Shown: positions 1-13,252, counted from the stretch's first letter. The stretch: 64,000 nt of DNA from Alphaproteobacteria bacterium (GCA_022819985.1 JAJEGH010000044.1:1-64000), one strand, 5' to 3'. Notes: a model not told the origin generated them from the letters alone. Made by a program: numbers and translations.

Positions 1-2
1 GA

Positions 3-263
3 GCGTCGGCGCCGGAACGGGGCCGGGTGACAGCCGATCCTCCGGTGCTGCGCCGGCCCGAGGCAACGCCCGCGGCCGAAGATGGAAGCGAGGCCGGCTC
101 TGCGGCGTTGCCGGCCGATGCCCGGCGCGTTCCCCGGGAACCTGCAAGGCCGGATACCGCGGCTGCGGACGGGATATCGCTGGACCGGGCAACGGTAGCG
201 AGCCTGGTGGAGGGCCTGGAGGCGGTTCGCGACCGGCTGCGCGGCCCGCCGCCGGATCCGTAG
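3..263 (+). CDS. C-terminal end of an unidentified protein (5' end outside window)
   Basis: The frame is open from the first full codon of the window to a TAG stop, so this is probably the tail of a gene that begins upstream; the track's GTG start at base 27 is only the first internal candidate. The visible 86 residues are rich in Ala, Pro, Glu and Arg and look disordered. They end in a short amphipathic, possibly helical segment (SLVEGLEAVRDRLRG). I recognise no family. It reads toward the tRNA gene with about 95 bases between them. The frame could be fortuitous, because GC-rich DNA has few stops. Confidence 0.4.
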   Translation, partial: ASAPERGRVTADPPVLRRPEATPAAEDGSEAGSAALPADARRVPREPARPDTAAADGISLDRATVASLVEGLEAVRDRLRGPPPDP

Positions 264-357
264 TTCATTCGTAGTTCCGCTGCGCCGGATTGGCGGCCCG
301 GTGCAGCAGAAGCCGCGTTGTAACCGCGGTCGCCCTGTCCTATTTTCGGCGTCGGGC

Positions 358-434
358 CGGAGCGTGGCGCAGCCAGGTAGCGCGTCTGACTGGGGGTCAG
401 AAGGTCGTGGGTTCGAGTCCCGCCGCTCCGACCA
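358..434 (+). tRNA. tRNA-Pro (anticodon GGG)
   Basis: The cloverleaf can be folded by eye. The 7-bp acceptor arms CGGAGCG and CGCTCCG pair perfectly, followed by discriminator A and an encoded CCA end. The D arm contains the AGCCAGGTAGCGC segment. The anticodon stem TCTGA/TCAGA encloses the loop CTGGGGG with anticodon GGG. The T arm has the canonical GTTCGAGTCC. It decodes CCC, a frequent proline codon in such GC-rich genomes. No integrase or att-like duplication is seen beside it. Confidence 0.96.
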
Positions 435-828
435 TTCAACCTGTTGCAAAAACCGAATTATCCTGAATTCTCCCGCTCGAATGGCAAGAAAACGAGGCGC
501 GGCCGGCAAACCGCCGCCGGACACCGGGAATCCGGCGCCGGCTTGCAGACGGCGGCGTTTGGGCGGCTTCGGGGCGCACGATCGGCAGTCCGTTCCGGTA
601 AACCGCGCCGCGGTTCGGGCGTCCGGCGAAGCGGCCGGAGAACGCGAACGCGCGCGATAGGGCGCGGCGGTCCGGGGGACAAATTGAATAGGCCCGGGCC
701 GGGCCGCCGGACTGTTCCGACAGGCGCGCCCGCCCTATCTTGCAGGTCCGCCCGCGCGGCCGCTTCCGGGTCGCGGACAGGTCCGGCAATTCCGATACCG
801 CATAGACCGGAGGGGAGTGTGGTGGAGC
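435..828. other. Intergenic region before gltB; no gene supported
   Basis: About 390 bases lie between the tRNA and gltB. The ORFs called here on both strands are Arg-rich, overlap one another and lack a ribosome-binding site, so they look like GC-rich noise. The region presumably holds the gltBD promoter and leader, but I see no clear -35/-10 pair or riboswitch fold. A GGAGGGGAG stretch just upstream of the gltB start is the only convincing signal. Confidence 0.5.
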
Positions 829-5490
<4,662 letters not shown>

Positions 5491-5493
5491 ACC

Positions 5494-6912
5494 ATGGGCA
5501 AGGTTACGGGTTTTCTCGAGATCGACCGGCTCGAACAGCGGTACACGCCGGTCGGCGACCGCATCCGGCATTTCAACGAATTCCTGGTCCCGCTGGACAA
5601 GAACACGCTGATGCAGCAGGGCGCGCGCTGCATGGATTGCGGCATTCCGTTCTGCCACACCGGCTGTCCGGTCAACAACATCATCCCCGACTGGAACGAC
5701 CTCGTCTATCGCGACCAGTGGCGCGAGGCCATCGAGGTCCTGCACTCGACCAACAACTTCCCGGAATTCACCGGCCGAATCTGCCCGGCGCCGTGCGAGG
5801 AAGCCTGCACGCTGAACATCAGCGACGCTCCGGTGACGATCAAGACGATCGAGTGCGCGATCGCCGACCATGCCTGGCAGGAAGGCTGGGTGGTTCCCGA
5901 CATTCCCGGGACCAGGACCGGCAAGCGCGTCGCCATCGTCGGATCGGGTCCCGCCGGGATGGCCTGCGCGCAACAGCTGGCGCGCGCCGGGCACGACGTG
6001 ACGCTGTTCGAGAAGCACGCCAAACCGGGCGGTCTGCTCCGCTACGGCATCCCCGATTTCAAGATGGAAAAGCACTATATCGACCGGCGCGTCGGCCAGA
6101 TGGAGGCGGAGGGCGTGACCTTCCGCAACGGCGTGCATGTCGGGGTCGATATACCGGCGCAGCACCTTCTTGAGGAGTATGACGCCGTCGTGCTGGCCGG
6201 CGGGGCGGAGAAGGCGCGCGACCTGCCCGTCGAGGGGCGGGATCTGGGCGGCGTCGAATTCGCGATGGACTTCCTGCCGCAGCAGAACCGGCGCATCGGC
6301 GGGGAACCCCTCGGCGACGGCGAGGAAATTCTCGCCCGCGGCAAACATGTCGTGGTGATCGGCGGCGGCGATACCGGCTCGGACTGCATCGGGACGTCTT
6401 TCCGCCAGGGCGCGGTCTCGGTGACGCAACTGGAAATCCTGCCCATGCCGCCCGAAAGCCCGGACAAGGAGACTGTCTGGCCCCTGTGGCCGCTGCGCCT
6501 GCGTACCTCCTCGTCGCAGGCGGAAGGTGCGCAGCGCGACTGGAGCGTCGCGACCAAGCGCCTGTCCGGCGTCGGCGGCGCCATTACCGCCCTTCACGGC
6601 GTCCGGCTGGACGAAAATCTGAAGGAAATCCCGGGAACCGATTTCGACCTCAAGGCGGAACTCGTGCTGCTGGCGATGGGTTTCGTCCATCCGGTCCATG
6701 AAGGCATGATCGAGGAGCTCGGCGTCGATCTCGACACGCGCGGCAACGTCCTCGCCGATACCGAAAACTACGTCACCTCGGACCCCAGGGTGTTCGCGGC
6801 GGGCGACATGCGCCGCGGCCAGTCGCTGGTGGTCTGGGCGATCCGCGAGGGCCGGCAATGCGCCCGCGCCGTGGACGAGTTCCTGATGGGCGGGTCGTCG
6901 CTGCCTCGATAG
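5494..6912 (+). CDS. gltD: Glutamate synthase (NADPH) small subunit
   Basis: GltD oxidises NADPH and passes electrons through FAD and iron-sulphur clusters to GltB. The 472-residue protein has an N-terminal Cys-rich cluster domain ([14 protein letters not shown], then CPAPCEEAC), an FAD-binding Rossmann motif [10 protein letters not shown] near residue 150 and an NADPH-binding motif GGGDTGSDC near residue 290. Its C-terminal FAD segment includes [18 protein letters not shown]. It starts 3 bases after the gltB stop, so the two are co-transcribed and probably translationally coupled. Length is normal. Confidence 0.97.
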   Translation: MGKVTGFLEIDRLEQRYTPVGDRIRHFNEFLVPLDKNTLMQQGARCMDCGIPFCHTGCPVNNIIPDWNDLVYRDQWREAIEVLHSTNNFPEFTGRICPAPCEEACTLNISDAPVTIKTIECAIADHAWQEGWVVPDIPGTRTGKRVAIVGSGPAGMACAQQLARAGHDVTLFEKHAKPGGLLRYGIPDFKMEKHYIDRRVGQMEAEGVTFRNGVHVGVDIPAQHLLEEYDAVVLAGGAEKARDLPVEGRDLGGVEFAMDFLPQQNRRIGGEPLGDGEEILARGKHVVVIGGGDTGSDCIGTSFRQGAVSVTQLEILPMPPESPDKETVWPLWPLRLRTSSSQAEGAQRDWSVATKRLSGVGGAITALHGVRLDENLKEIPGTDFDLKAELVLLAMGFVHPVHEGMIEELGVDLDTRGNVLADTENYVTSDPRVFAAGDMRRGQSLVVWAIREGRQCARAVDEFLMGGSSLPR

Positions 6913-6971
6913 GGCGTGCACGGCGCCTCGATACGGCCCCCCGATCCCGATACGGCCCCCTCGATACGGCC

Positions 6972-7146
6972 CCCCTTCGGCTTCGCTCAGGGCAGGCTCT
7001 CGATACGGCGCTGACGCGCCTACTCGGGATGAGGAGATTGTTGGGGGATCAAATGCCTCAACACCCCCTCTTCCTCATCCTGAGTAGCCCCGGCCGCCAG
7101 GCCGGGGCGTATCGAAGGAGCTTGCCCTGAGCTTGTCGAAGGGGGC
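6972..7146. repeat. Nested palindromic intergenic repeat, copy A
   Basis: The outer arms (CCCTTCGGCTTCGCTCAGGG on the left, CCTGAGCTTGTCGAAGGG on the right) are inverted relative to each other. They enclose an inner element at 7001-7114 that begins CGATACGGCG and ends GGCGTATCG. The inner element contains the inverted pair CTACTCGGGATGAGG and CCTCATCCTGAGTAG. The same inner element recurs at 26109 and 46124 in the opposite orientation. Further CGATACGGCCCC units precede it (6930-6970). It sits between the convergent 3' ends of gltD and the SDR gene, a typical REP/BIME position. Confidence 0.85.
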
Positions 7147-7204
7147 GTCTCTACCCGCTGCGCGGCGAAAAGCGCGGTCCTGCCCGCGCCGGCACATTTT
7201 TTAC

Positions 7205-7236
7205 TTGACTTGAGGAGCAAGGAACATTAAATGAAC
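7205..7236 (+). promoter_or_regulatory. Promoter-like TTGACT with overlapping LexA-type box GAAC-N7-GAAC (copy 1)
   Basis: TTGACT at 7205 is followed 17 bases later by TAAATG, and the two GAAC half-sites at 7222-7225 and 7233-7236 are exactly 7 bases apart. Alphaproteobacterial LexA recognises a GAAC/GTTC direct repeat with a 7-base spacer, and an SOS operator overlapping the -10 is a normal arrangement. Reading is rightward, toward and antisense to the 3' end of the SDR gene. No obvious gene lies downstream; the 18-codon ATG ORF at 7231 is not convincing. A matching copy lies at 29753-29783 on the other strand. Confidence 0.6.
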
Positions 7237-7303
7237 ATAAGATGTGAGAGCGGCTTGTCCGGTGGCGAAAGAAAACCTATCCGGTGACGAAAAAACGCTA
7301 TAT

Positions 7304-7317
7304 ACAGACCGGTCTGT
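7304..7317. promoter_or_regulatory. 14-bp perfect palindrome ACAGACCGGTCTGT (TetR-type operator candidate, copy 1)
   Basis: ACAGACCGGTCTGT is a perfect inverted repeat preceded by an A-run (AAAAAACGCTATAT). Perfect palindromes centred on ACCGGT are typical TetR-family operators. The same core AGACCGGTCT, preceded by AAAAAACGGTAGAT on the matching strand, recurs at 29649-29658. No TetR-family gene is present in the window, so the cognate regulator is unknown. Confidence 0.5.
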
Positions 7318-7423
7318 CCACTTTTGATCGAGCGGAAAATGGCGCAATTCCGGGGTTTGTGCGGAAAAGGAAAATGAACGATCGCTAAAGAATGGAGAAG
7401 TAGCAACCCGATTCGACGCTGCC

Positions 7424-8203
7424 CTAGAACTCGCCGCTGATCGTGGCGCCACCGTCGACGACCAGGGTGTGACCGGTCGTGAAATTGCCGGCCTTCGAGG
7501 CGAGGAAGACGGCGGCGCCGGCGATTTCCTCGACATGGCCGATGCGCCTGAGCGCATAGTGTTTGACGGCGGCGTTGTAGATTTCCTCGTTCTCCCACAG
7601 GGCGCGCGCCATGTCCGTCCTGACGATGGCCGGCGCGATGGCGTTGACCCGCACGTTGCGGTCGCCCCATTCGACGGAAAGGTTGCGCGCCAGGGCAGAA
7701 TCGGCGGCCTTGGTGATGCCGTAGATGCCGAGATAGCGGGTGCCTTTCAGCCCGCCGATGGAAGAGACGATGATGACTGCGCCGTCGCGCCGTTCGGCCA
7801 TCTGCGGAATGACCATCTGGCACAGCCAGATGTTGGACCGCAGGTTGGCCCCGGTGGTCTTCTCGTAGGCTTCGTCGGGCAGGTCCTGCAGCGTGCCGAA
7901 ATAGGGGTTGACCGCCGCGTTGCAGACCAGGATGTCGATGCGGCCGTAATGGGCGTTGGACCGGTCGACAAGGTCTTGCAACTGGTCCTTGTGGGAGATG
8001 TTGCAGGCGATGGCGACGGCGTCGCCGCCCTCGTCGCGGATGCCTTGCGCGACCTCCTCGCACTTGTCCAGCTTGCGGCTGGAGATCACCACCTTCGCGC
8101 CCTGCGCCGCCATCGCTTCGGCGGTCGCCCGGCCGATGCCCTTGGAGGAGCCGGTTATCAGGGCCACCTTGCCGTCGAGGCGGAACAGGTCGTCGTATTT
8201 CAT
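7424..8203 (-). CDS. SDR-family NAD(P)-dependent oxidoreductase
   Basis: A 259-residue classical short-chain dehydrogenase/reductase. The cofactor motif TGSSKGIG is at residues 17-24, followed by CNAAVNP, the catalytic Ser segment VSSIGG, the YxxxK pair in YGITK, and a C-terminal VDGG. The overall pattern resembles DHRS4-like or 3-oxoacyl-ACP reductase-like SDRs; the substrate is not predictable. I use the ATG that gives MKYDDLF rather than the upstream ATG, because the extra 28 residues look non-coding. It is divergent from the acyl-CoA dehydrogenase pair to its right and convergent with gltD. Confidence 0.88.
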   Translation of the reverse strand: MKYDDLFRLDGKVALITGSSKGIGRATAEAMAAQGAKVVISSRKLDKCEEVAQGIRDEGGDAVAIACNISHKDQLQDLVDRSNAHYGRIDILVCNAAVNPYFGTLQDLPDEAYEKTTGANLRSNIWLCQMVIPQMAERRDGAVIIVSSIGGLKGTRYLGIYGITKAADSALARNLSVEWGDRNVRVNAIAPAIVRTDMARALWENEEIYNAAVKHYALRRIGHVEEIAGAAVFLASKAGNFTTGHTLVVDGGATISGEF

Positions 8204-8387
8204 CGGAGATCGTCCGGCTGGAAATCGGAGAGGCGCGCCGGCATGAAGCGGCCCCGCGCCATCGTGGGCCGAAGGGTCAGGTTGCAACGGTCAGGGGCTT
8301 CCTATAATCCGATGCCCGACGAATCAACCGGCCGGATAAGGGTCGCACGGATGCCGGCCCGGCATTGCAATGCCCAGGGAGGGATGC

Positions 8388-9584
8388 ATGGACCTCGATA
8401 TCAGCGCCGAAGACCGGGCCTTCCGCGACGAGGTCAGGGCGTTCATCGACAAGAACCTGCCGTCCGATACCCGGGAAAAGGTGCGCCGCGGCCTGAAGCT
8501 CTCCAAGGAAGACCATGTCAACTGGCACAGGATCCTCCACGCCAACGGCTGGGGCGCGCCGGGCTGGCCGGTCGAATTCGGCGGGCCGGACTGGTCGCCG
8601 ATGCAGCGCCACATCTTCGAGGAGGAGACCGGCCGCAACCACTGCCCGCGCCTGATGCCGTTCGGGCTGAAGATGGTCGGCCCGGTCATCCAGGCCTTCG
8701 GCAGCGACGAGCAGAAGGCGCAGCATCTGCCGAAGATCGCGAGTTCGGAGATCCAGTGGTGCCAGGGCTATTCCGAGCCCGGCGCCGGGTCGGACCTCGC
8801 CTCGCTCAAGACCCGCGCGGTCCGCGACGGCGACACCTACATCGTTAACGGCCAGAAGACCTGGACGACGGCGGCCCACTGGGCGGACTGGATATTCTGC
8901 CTGGTGCGCACCGACGACACGGTGAAGAAGCAGGAGGGCATCTCCTTCCTGCTGATCGACATGACGACGCCGGGCATTACGGTGAAGCCGATCGTCACCA
9001 TGGAGGGCGGCCACGAGGTTAACGAGGTGTTCTTCGACGACGTCGTCGTGCCGGTCTCGAACCGGGTCGGCGCGGAGAACAAGGGCTGGACCATCGCCAA
9101 GTTCCTGCTCGGCCACGAACGGACCAGCATCGCCGAGATCGGCCGCTCCAAGGCGCAGCTCGAGAAGTTGAAGGAAATCGCCGCCGCCGAGCAGAAGAAC
9201 GGCGCTGCGCTGGCCGACGATCCGCGTTTCCGCGAGAAGATCGCGCGGGCCGAGATCGACCTGATGGCGCTGGAGATGACGCTGCTGCGCGTCGTCTCGG
9301 CGGAAAGCGCAGGCAGCGTGCCCGGCCCGGAAGCCTCCCTGCTGAAAATCCGCGCGACGGAGTTGCAGCAGGAACTGGGCGAACTGCTCATGGAGGCGAT
9401 CGGCTATTACAGCCATCCTGATACGCCCGAGGCCCGCGAGTTCGGCTGGAACGAGCCGTCGGTCGGGCCGGACTACGCCGCCAGCCTGTCGCCGGGCTAT
9501 TTCAACCTGCGCAAGACCTCGATCTACGGCGGCTCCAACGAGGTCCAGCGCGGCATCATCTCCAAGATGGTGCTGGGCTTCTGA
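8388..9584 (+). CDS. Acyl-CoA dehydrogenase, PimC-like (large subunit of a pair)
   Basis: A 398-residue FAD-dependent acyl-CoA dehydrogenase that introduces an alpha,beta double bond into an acyl-CoA. It shows the N-terminal helical domain, the FAD-binding segment GYSEPGAGSDLASLKTR, the middle beta domain (GQKTWTT) and the C-terminal IYGGSNEVQRGI. The usual Glu of YEGT is Gly here; a Glu in GHERTS on the preceding helix may act as base, as in isovaleryl-CoA dehydrogenase. The start has a strong GGAGGG site 4 bases upstream. The next gene is a second, divergent acyl-CoA dehydrogenase, so the two may form a heteromer like PimC/PimD or the steroid FadE pairs. Confidence 0.9.
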   Translation: MDLDISAEDRAFRDEVRAFIDKNLPSDTREKVRRGLKLSKEDHVNWHRILHANGWGAPGWPVEFGGPDWSPMQRHIFEEETGRNHCPRLMPFGLKMVGPVIQAFGSDEQKAQHLPKIASSEIQWCQGYSEPGAGSDLASLKTRAVRDGDTYIVNGQKTWTTAAHWADWIFCLVRTDDTVKKQEGISFLLIDMTTPGITVKPIVTMEGGHEVNEVFFDDVVVPVSNRVGAENKGWTIAKFLLGHERTSIAEIGRSKAQLEKLKEIAAAEQKNGAALADDPRFREKIARAEIDLMALEMTLLRVVSAESAGSVPGPEASLLKIRATELQQELGELLMEAIGYYSHPDTPEAREFGWNEPSVGPDYAASLSPGYFNLRKTSIYGGSNEVQRGIISKMVLGF

Positions 9585-9682
9585 TCGCCCCCGTGCGCGG
9601 CATTCCGTTCCGCCGCAGTCATCGCCTGCCGGGCCGGGCGTCAGCGCGGCCGCGCCACGCCAGCCATTGACGGTAACCTTCC

Positions 9683-10822
9683 ATGCCCTTCGCCCTGACC
9701 GACGAACAGAAGCTGCTCCAGGAAAGCGTCGACCGGTTCGTCGAGCGCGACTACGGCTTCGACATCCGCACCCGGCAGGCCGGGAGCGAAGCGGGCTGGA
9801 GCGCGGAGACTTGGGCACGGTTCGCCGAACTGGGCTGGCTGGGCGTGCCGTTCGCCGAGAGCGCGGGCGGCTACGGCGGCGGCCCGGTCGAGGCCGGGCT
9901 GATTGCGGAGGGACTCGGCAAGGGGCTGGCCGTCGAGCCCTATCTCTGGACCGTCGTGCTCGGCGGCGGCCTGCTGGCCCGGGCGGGGCGGACCGATCTG
10001 CTCGGAGACCTCATTGCCGGTAATCTGCAACTCGCAACCGGATTTGCCGAACCGCAGGCGCGCTATGCGCTCACCGACGTTGCGACGACCGCGGAGCGGA
10101 GCGGCGGCGATTTTCGGCTGTCCGGCCAAAAAGCCGTGGTCTTCAACGCCCCGTCGGCCGACCGGCTGATCGTGCCGGCGCGCACCGCGGGCGGGCAGAC
10201 CGAGCCGGGCGGCATTACCCTGTTCCTGCTGCCGGCCGACGCCGACGGCATCGCCCTGCGCGCCTACCGGACGATGGACGACGGCCGGGCCGCCGAAGTG
10301 ACGCTTGCAAAGGTCCGCGCCGGGGCCGATGAGGTCCTGGGCGACGTCGACAACGGTATGGCGCTGCTCGAACCGGCGATTGACGTTGCCACTTCGGTAC
10401 TGTGCTGCGAGGCTGCCGGCGTGATGGAGGCGCTGGTGAGCCAGACAAGGGAGTATATCGGGACGCGCAAGCAGTTCGGCGTGCCGCTGTCCAGGTTTCA
10501 GGTGTTGCAGCACCGCATGGCCGAGATGTTCATCCACAAGGAGCAGACCCAGTCCATGGCGTACATGGCGGTCGTGCGCGCGGCAGCGGGCGACGGGCCG
10601 GAGGCGTCCCGCGCGGCCTCGGCGGCCAAGGCCTACGCGGGCGAAAAGGGCAAGTCGGTCGGTCAGGAAGCGATCCAGATGCACGGCGGCATGGGCATGA
10701 CCCGTGAAATGCCGATCAGCGCCTATTTCAAGCGAATCACCATGATCGGCACCCTGTTCGGCGACGCCGACCACCACCTCGACCGCTTCGCCGACCTGGG
10801 TGCCGGCGCCGGGGCCGGCTGA
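9683..10822 (+). CDS. Acyl-CoA dehydrogenase, PimD-like (small subunit of a pair)
   Basis: A 379-residue acyl-CoA dehydrogenase family protein with the N-terminal helix domain (ALTDEQKLLQES), a degenerate middle domain (SGQKAVVFNAPSADRL) and a C-terminal domain with QMHGGMGMTREMPISAYF. The catalytic YEGTSE segment is replaced by MIGTLFGDAD, so no Glu is present there. This is what is seen in the non-catalytic partner of heteromeric acyl-CoA dehydrogenases. It lies 98 bases after the larger partner on the same strand and 13 bases before the VOC gene, suggesting one operon. Function as a dicarboxylyl-CoA or sterol side-chain dehydrogenase is inference. Confidence 0.87.
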   Translation: MPFALTDEQKLLQESVDRFVERDYGFDIRTRQAGSEAGWSAETWARFAELGWLGVPFAESAGGYGGGPVEAGLIAEGLGKGLAVEPYLWTVVLGGGLLARAGRTDLLGDLIAGNLQLATGFAEPQARYALTDVATTAERSGGDFRLSGQKAVVFNAPSADRLIVPARTAGGQTEPGGITLFLLPADADGIALRAYRTMDDGRAAEVTLAKVRAGADEVLGDVDNGMALLEPAIDVATSVLCCEAAGVMEALVSQTREYIGTRKQFGVPLSRFQVLQHRMAEMFIHKEQTQSMAYMAVVRAAAGDGPEASRAASAAKAYAGEKGKSVGQEAIQMHGGMGMTREMPISAYFKRITMIGTLFGDADHHLDRFADLGAGAGAG

Positions 10823-10835
10823 GGGAGGGCGCCGG

Positions 10836-11252
10836 ATGGCCGAAAATCCGATACCGATCAAGGGCCTGGATCACATCGTCCTGCGCGTGCGGGATATCGA
10901 TACGATGCTCCGCTATTACGGCGAGGTGCTCGGCTGCACGCTCGAGAAGGTCCAGGAGGATATCGGCCTCTGGCAGATGCGCGCCGGCGATGCGCTGATC
11001 GACTTCGCACCCGTCGACGGTCCCATCGGCACGCAGAAGGGCCCGGCGCCGGGCCGGGAGGGCCACAACCAGGACCATTTCTGCCTGCTGGTCGATCCAT
11101 GGGACGAGCAGGCTATCCGCGGTGCGCTGGAAGCGCGCGGCTGCGATGTGGAGGATTCCGCGATCCGCTACGGCGCGACCGGCTACGGCCCGTCGATCTA
11201 TCTCACCGACCCGGAGGGCAATACGGTCGAACTGAAAGGCCCTTCGACCTGA
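10836..11252 (+). CDS. VOC-family (glyoxalase/bleomycin-resistance-like) protein
   Basis: A 138-residue protein with the paired beta-alpha-beta-beta-beta modules of the vicinal-oxygen-chelate fold. Candidate metal ligands are His13 in GLDHIVLRV, the His of QDHFCLLV and the Glu in GNTVELKG, which fits a metal-dependent lyase or dioxygenase-like domain. Start chosen at MAENP, preceded by GGGAGGG; the longer track start overlaps the upstream gene. It probably belongs to the acyl-CoA dehydrogenase operon. The reaction is unknown. Confidence 0.85.
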   Translation: MAENPIPIKGLDHIVLRVRDIDTMLRYYGEVLGCTLEKVQEDIGLWQMRAGDALIDFAPVDGPIGTQKGPAPGREGHNQDHFCLLVDPWDEQAIRGALEARGCDVEDSAIRYGATGYGPSIYLTDPEGNTVELKGPST

Positions 11253-11264
11253 CCGTTCTGCGCC

Positions 11265-12176
11265 GTGGCTGAGCCTCCTCTCTCGGTCACGCCGAACCGG
11301 CGCCTGCAATCCGCCCTGTGGATGATACTCGCGGTCACGCTGTGGACCGGCGTGGCGATCTGCGTGCGCATGCTCGAGGGACGGGTGCCGATCTCCGACC
11401 TGTCCTTCTACCGCGGGTTGCTTTCGGTCGCCGTGATGATGCCGCTGATCCGGCGCGCCGGCCGGATGGGGCATGGCGGCCCCCTGCGCAAGGCCATGCC
11501 CTGGTTCGTCCTGCGCGGTGTGTTCATCTTCGCCGCCCAGACCTGCTTCTATTTCGCCCTGACCTGGATGCCGATGGCCGAAGCGACCGTGCTGAGCGGA
11601 ACGACTCCGATCTTCCTCGCCTTGATGGCAGGGATGTTTCTGGGCGAGAAGGTATCGGCGGTGCGCTGGGCCGCGATCGCCATGGGCTTCGCCGGCATCG
11701 TCTTGATCCTCAGGCCGGGGGCGGCGGTCATCCAGACCGCTGCGATAACCGCGCTGGCCTCGGCGGTGCTCTTCGCTAGCAGCTCGGCGATCAACAAGTA
11801 TCTTTCGCGCACCGAGCCGGCGAGCCGGATCGTCGGCTGGACCAACCTGATGATCGCCGCGGTCGCCGCGATCCCGTTCGTCTACAATTCGTACGTCCCG
11901 CAATGGAGCGACCTGCCCTGGATCGCGGCAATCACCGTCCTCGGCACCGGGGCGCAATACGGCTTGGCACGCGCCATCGCCGCAGCCGACGCCAGTTTTT
12001 CCGGACCGTTCGACTTCCTGCGCATGCCCTTCTCGGCAATTGCCGCGTTGATCCTGTTCGCCGAGTGGCCGGATATCTGGGTCTGGGTCGGCACCGGCAT
12101 CGTCTTTGCCAGCATCTTCGGCCTCACCCGCGACCGCGCCCTGTTCCGCCACCGCACGGGGGCGTCGTCGGGGTAG
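11265..12176 (+). CDS. EamA-family (DMT superfamily) transporter
   Basis: A 303-residue inner-membrane protein with about ten predicted hydrophobic segments arranged as two EamA repeats. The first repeat covers roughly residues 15-150 (ALTWMPMAEATVLSGTTPIF) and the second 160-290 (YGLARAIAAADASFSGPFDF). Such DMT carriers usually export metabolites such as amino acids or S-adenosylmethionine; the substrate cannot be read here. It begins at a GTG 12 bases after the VOC stop, with no strong Shine-Dalgarno, consistent with coupling to the upstream genes. Confidence 0.88.
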   Translation: MAEPPLSVTPNRRLQSALWMILAVTLWTGVAICVRMLEGRVPISDLSFYRGLLSVAVMMPLIRRAGRMGHGGPLRKAMPWFVLRGVFIFAAQTCFYFALTWMPMAEATVLSGTTPIFLALMAGMFLGEKVSAVRWAAIAMGFAGIVLILRPGAAVIQTAAITALASAVLFASSSAINKYLSRTEPASRIVGWTNLMIAAVAAIPFVYNSYVPQWSDLPWIAAITVLGTGAQYGLARAIAAADASFSGPFDFLRMPFSAIAALILFAEWPDIWVWVGTGIVFASIFGLTRDRALFRHRTGASSG

Positions 12177-12291
12177 GCCGTATACGGACGATGCGATCCG
12201 TATCCTTTGGAACTGCCTCTGTATTCCGGCTATCGGATCGGAAAGAGACCGGGCTGTCCGCCGAAGGGGCGGAACGGAAGCCAACTCGCCG

Positions 12292-12867
12292 TCATTCGAT
12301 ATTCTCGGCCGAATATCTCAGGCTCAGGGTCTCGCCGCGCACCGGGTCTTCCAGTTCCACTTCGAATCCGTCGGCTTTGCCGTGCGGTCGCCCTGCCTGG
12401 CGTGCGGCGAACAGGATGACGCGTTCGGGCGGCAGGTCGCTGAGCGCGGCAAATCCGGCGACGCGGCCCGCGGGTTCTTCCGTTGCCGGCCTGCGCTCGT
12501 CCCCGGTCAGATGCCAGCTGCGCAATTTCAGCCGGTTGAGATGGGGCGCGACATCCGCGAGCCGCCAGGCCTGCCGGCTGAGCGGTTTGGCGCAGGCCAG
12601 AAGCGCCGGCGCATAGAAACTTGCCGAATGCAAAGAGGCGACGGTGAGCAGCGGCCCGTCGCCGGCGGCGACCAGGGCGATGGCTGCGATGCCATGCTGG
12701 CTACCGCCCGGCTGCTGGATCGCAGAGGCCGTGGTCAGCCGGTCGACCGGAAGCGCGACGACCTTGCCCTGACCGTAGGACACCCAGGCCAGTTCGATGA
12801 CCAGATCCGGCGTGTAGACCTTGCCGCCGGACCTCACATGCGGCCGGTAAAGGAATTGGCTCGACAC
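12292..12867 (-). CDS. Hypothetical protein
   Basis: I do not recognise the family. The 191-residue frame starts at a GTG 17 bases after the RidA stop on the same strand. Its composition is protein-like, with hydrophobic strands (YTPDLVIELAWVSYG, HGIAAIALVAAGDGPLLTVA) followed by a charged half and the tail ETLSLRYSAENIE. No signal peptide or membrane segment is obvious. The longer track ORF runs back through RidA in another frame and is not believable there. An out-of-frame ORF on the plus strand covers the same DNA and looks like a shadow. Confidence 0.5.
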   Translation of the reverse strand: MSSQFLYRPHVRSGGKVYTPDLVIELAWVSYGQGKVVALPVDRLTTASAIQQPGGSQHGIAAIALVAAGDGPLLTVASLHSASFYAPALLACAKPLSRQAWRLADVAPHLNRLKLRSWHLTGDERRPATEEPAGRVAGFAALSDLPPERVILFAARQAGRPHGKADGFEVELEDPVRGETLSLRYSAENIE

Positions 12868-12883
12868 CGGACCGGCCCAGGCC

Positions 12884-13252
12884 TCAGCCGTCCGGGTCCG
12901 GGCGGGCGGCGACCGCCAGCAGCTCGATCTTGTTGTTGCCGGCGAAGGTGACCTGCACGCAGGAGCGCATCGGCCAGTGCTGCGGTTCGTCGCCGATCCA
13001 GTCGGCCCACCAGCGGTCGAATTCGCCCTTGCGCCCGATATCGTAAAGGTAGACCTGCACATTGATGAGGCGGGTCCTGTCGGTGCCCGCGGCGGCGAGG
13101 CCCCGGTCGAGCGCGTCGAAGGCGCGCTTCGCCTGTTCCTCGAAATCGAGCGAGAAATCGTCGGACATGCCGAGCGCCCAGACGAAGTCCTTGTAGGCCG
13201 AGCCCCAGCTCCGGGTCGGCACGTTGCCCGGAATGCGCAGGATATCGCTCAT
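12884..13252 (-). CDS. RidA/YjgF/YER057c/UK114-family protein
   Basis: A 122-residue protein of the RidA superfamily, whose members hydrolyse reactive enamine/imine intermediates or act as deaminases within catabolic operons. The signature is visible in the C-terminal half: LINVQVYLYDIGRKGEFDRWW, the Arg of MRSCVQV and the GNNKIELLAVAA end. The N-terminus carries a family-like SWGSAYKDFVWALGM strand-helix. It lies 28 bases downstream of the cysteine hydrolase gene on the same strand. Pairing of RidA with an amidase fits a pathway releasing ammonia from an N-containing intermediate. Confidence 0.85.
   Translation of the reverse strand: MSDILRIPGNVPTRSWGSAYKDFVWALGMSDDFSLDFEEQAKRAFDALDRGLAAAGTDRTRLINVQVYLYDIGRKGEFDRWWADWIGDEPQHWPMRSCVQVTFAGNNKIELLAVAARPDPDG

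Noticed and set aside
358-434. tRNA-Pro as an integration site for a genomic island
   Set aside because: No integrase gene and no duplicated tRNA 3' end were seen in the window.
7231-7287. 18-codon ORF (MNIRCESGLSGGERKPIR) downstream of LexA-type box 1 as an SOS-induced peptide
   Set aside because: The matching position of copy 2 encodes a different sequence after MNI, so it is not conserved as a peptide; the shared ATGAACATAA belongs to the DNA site.
7205-7320. Reading the paired LexA/palindrome elements as terminal inverted repeats of a transposon carrying the 22-kb block
   Set aside because: No transposase, no target duplication visible, and the similarity is confined to short regulatory-like blocks rather than continuous ends.
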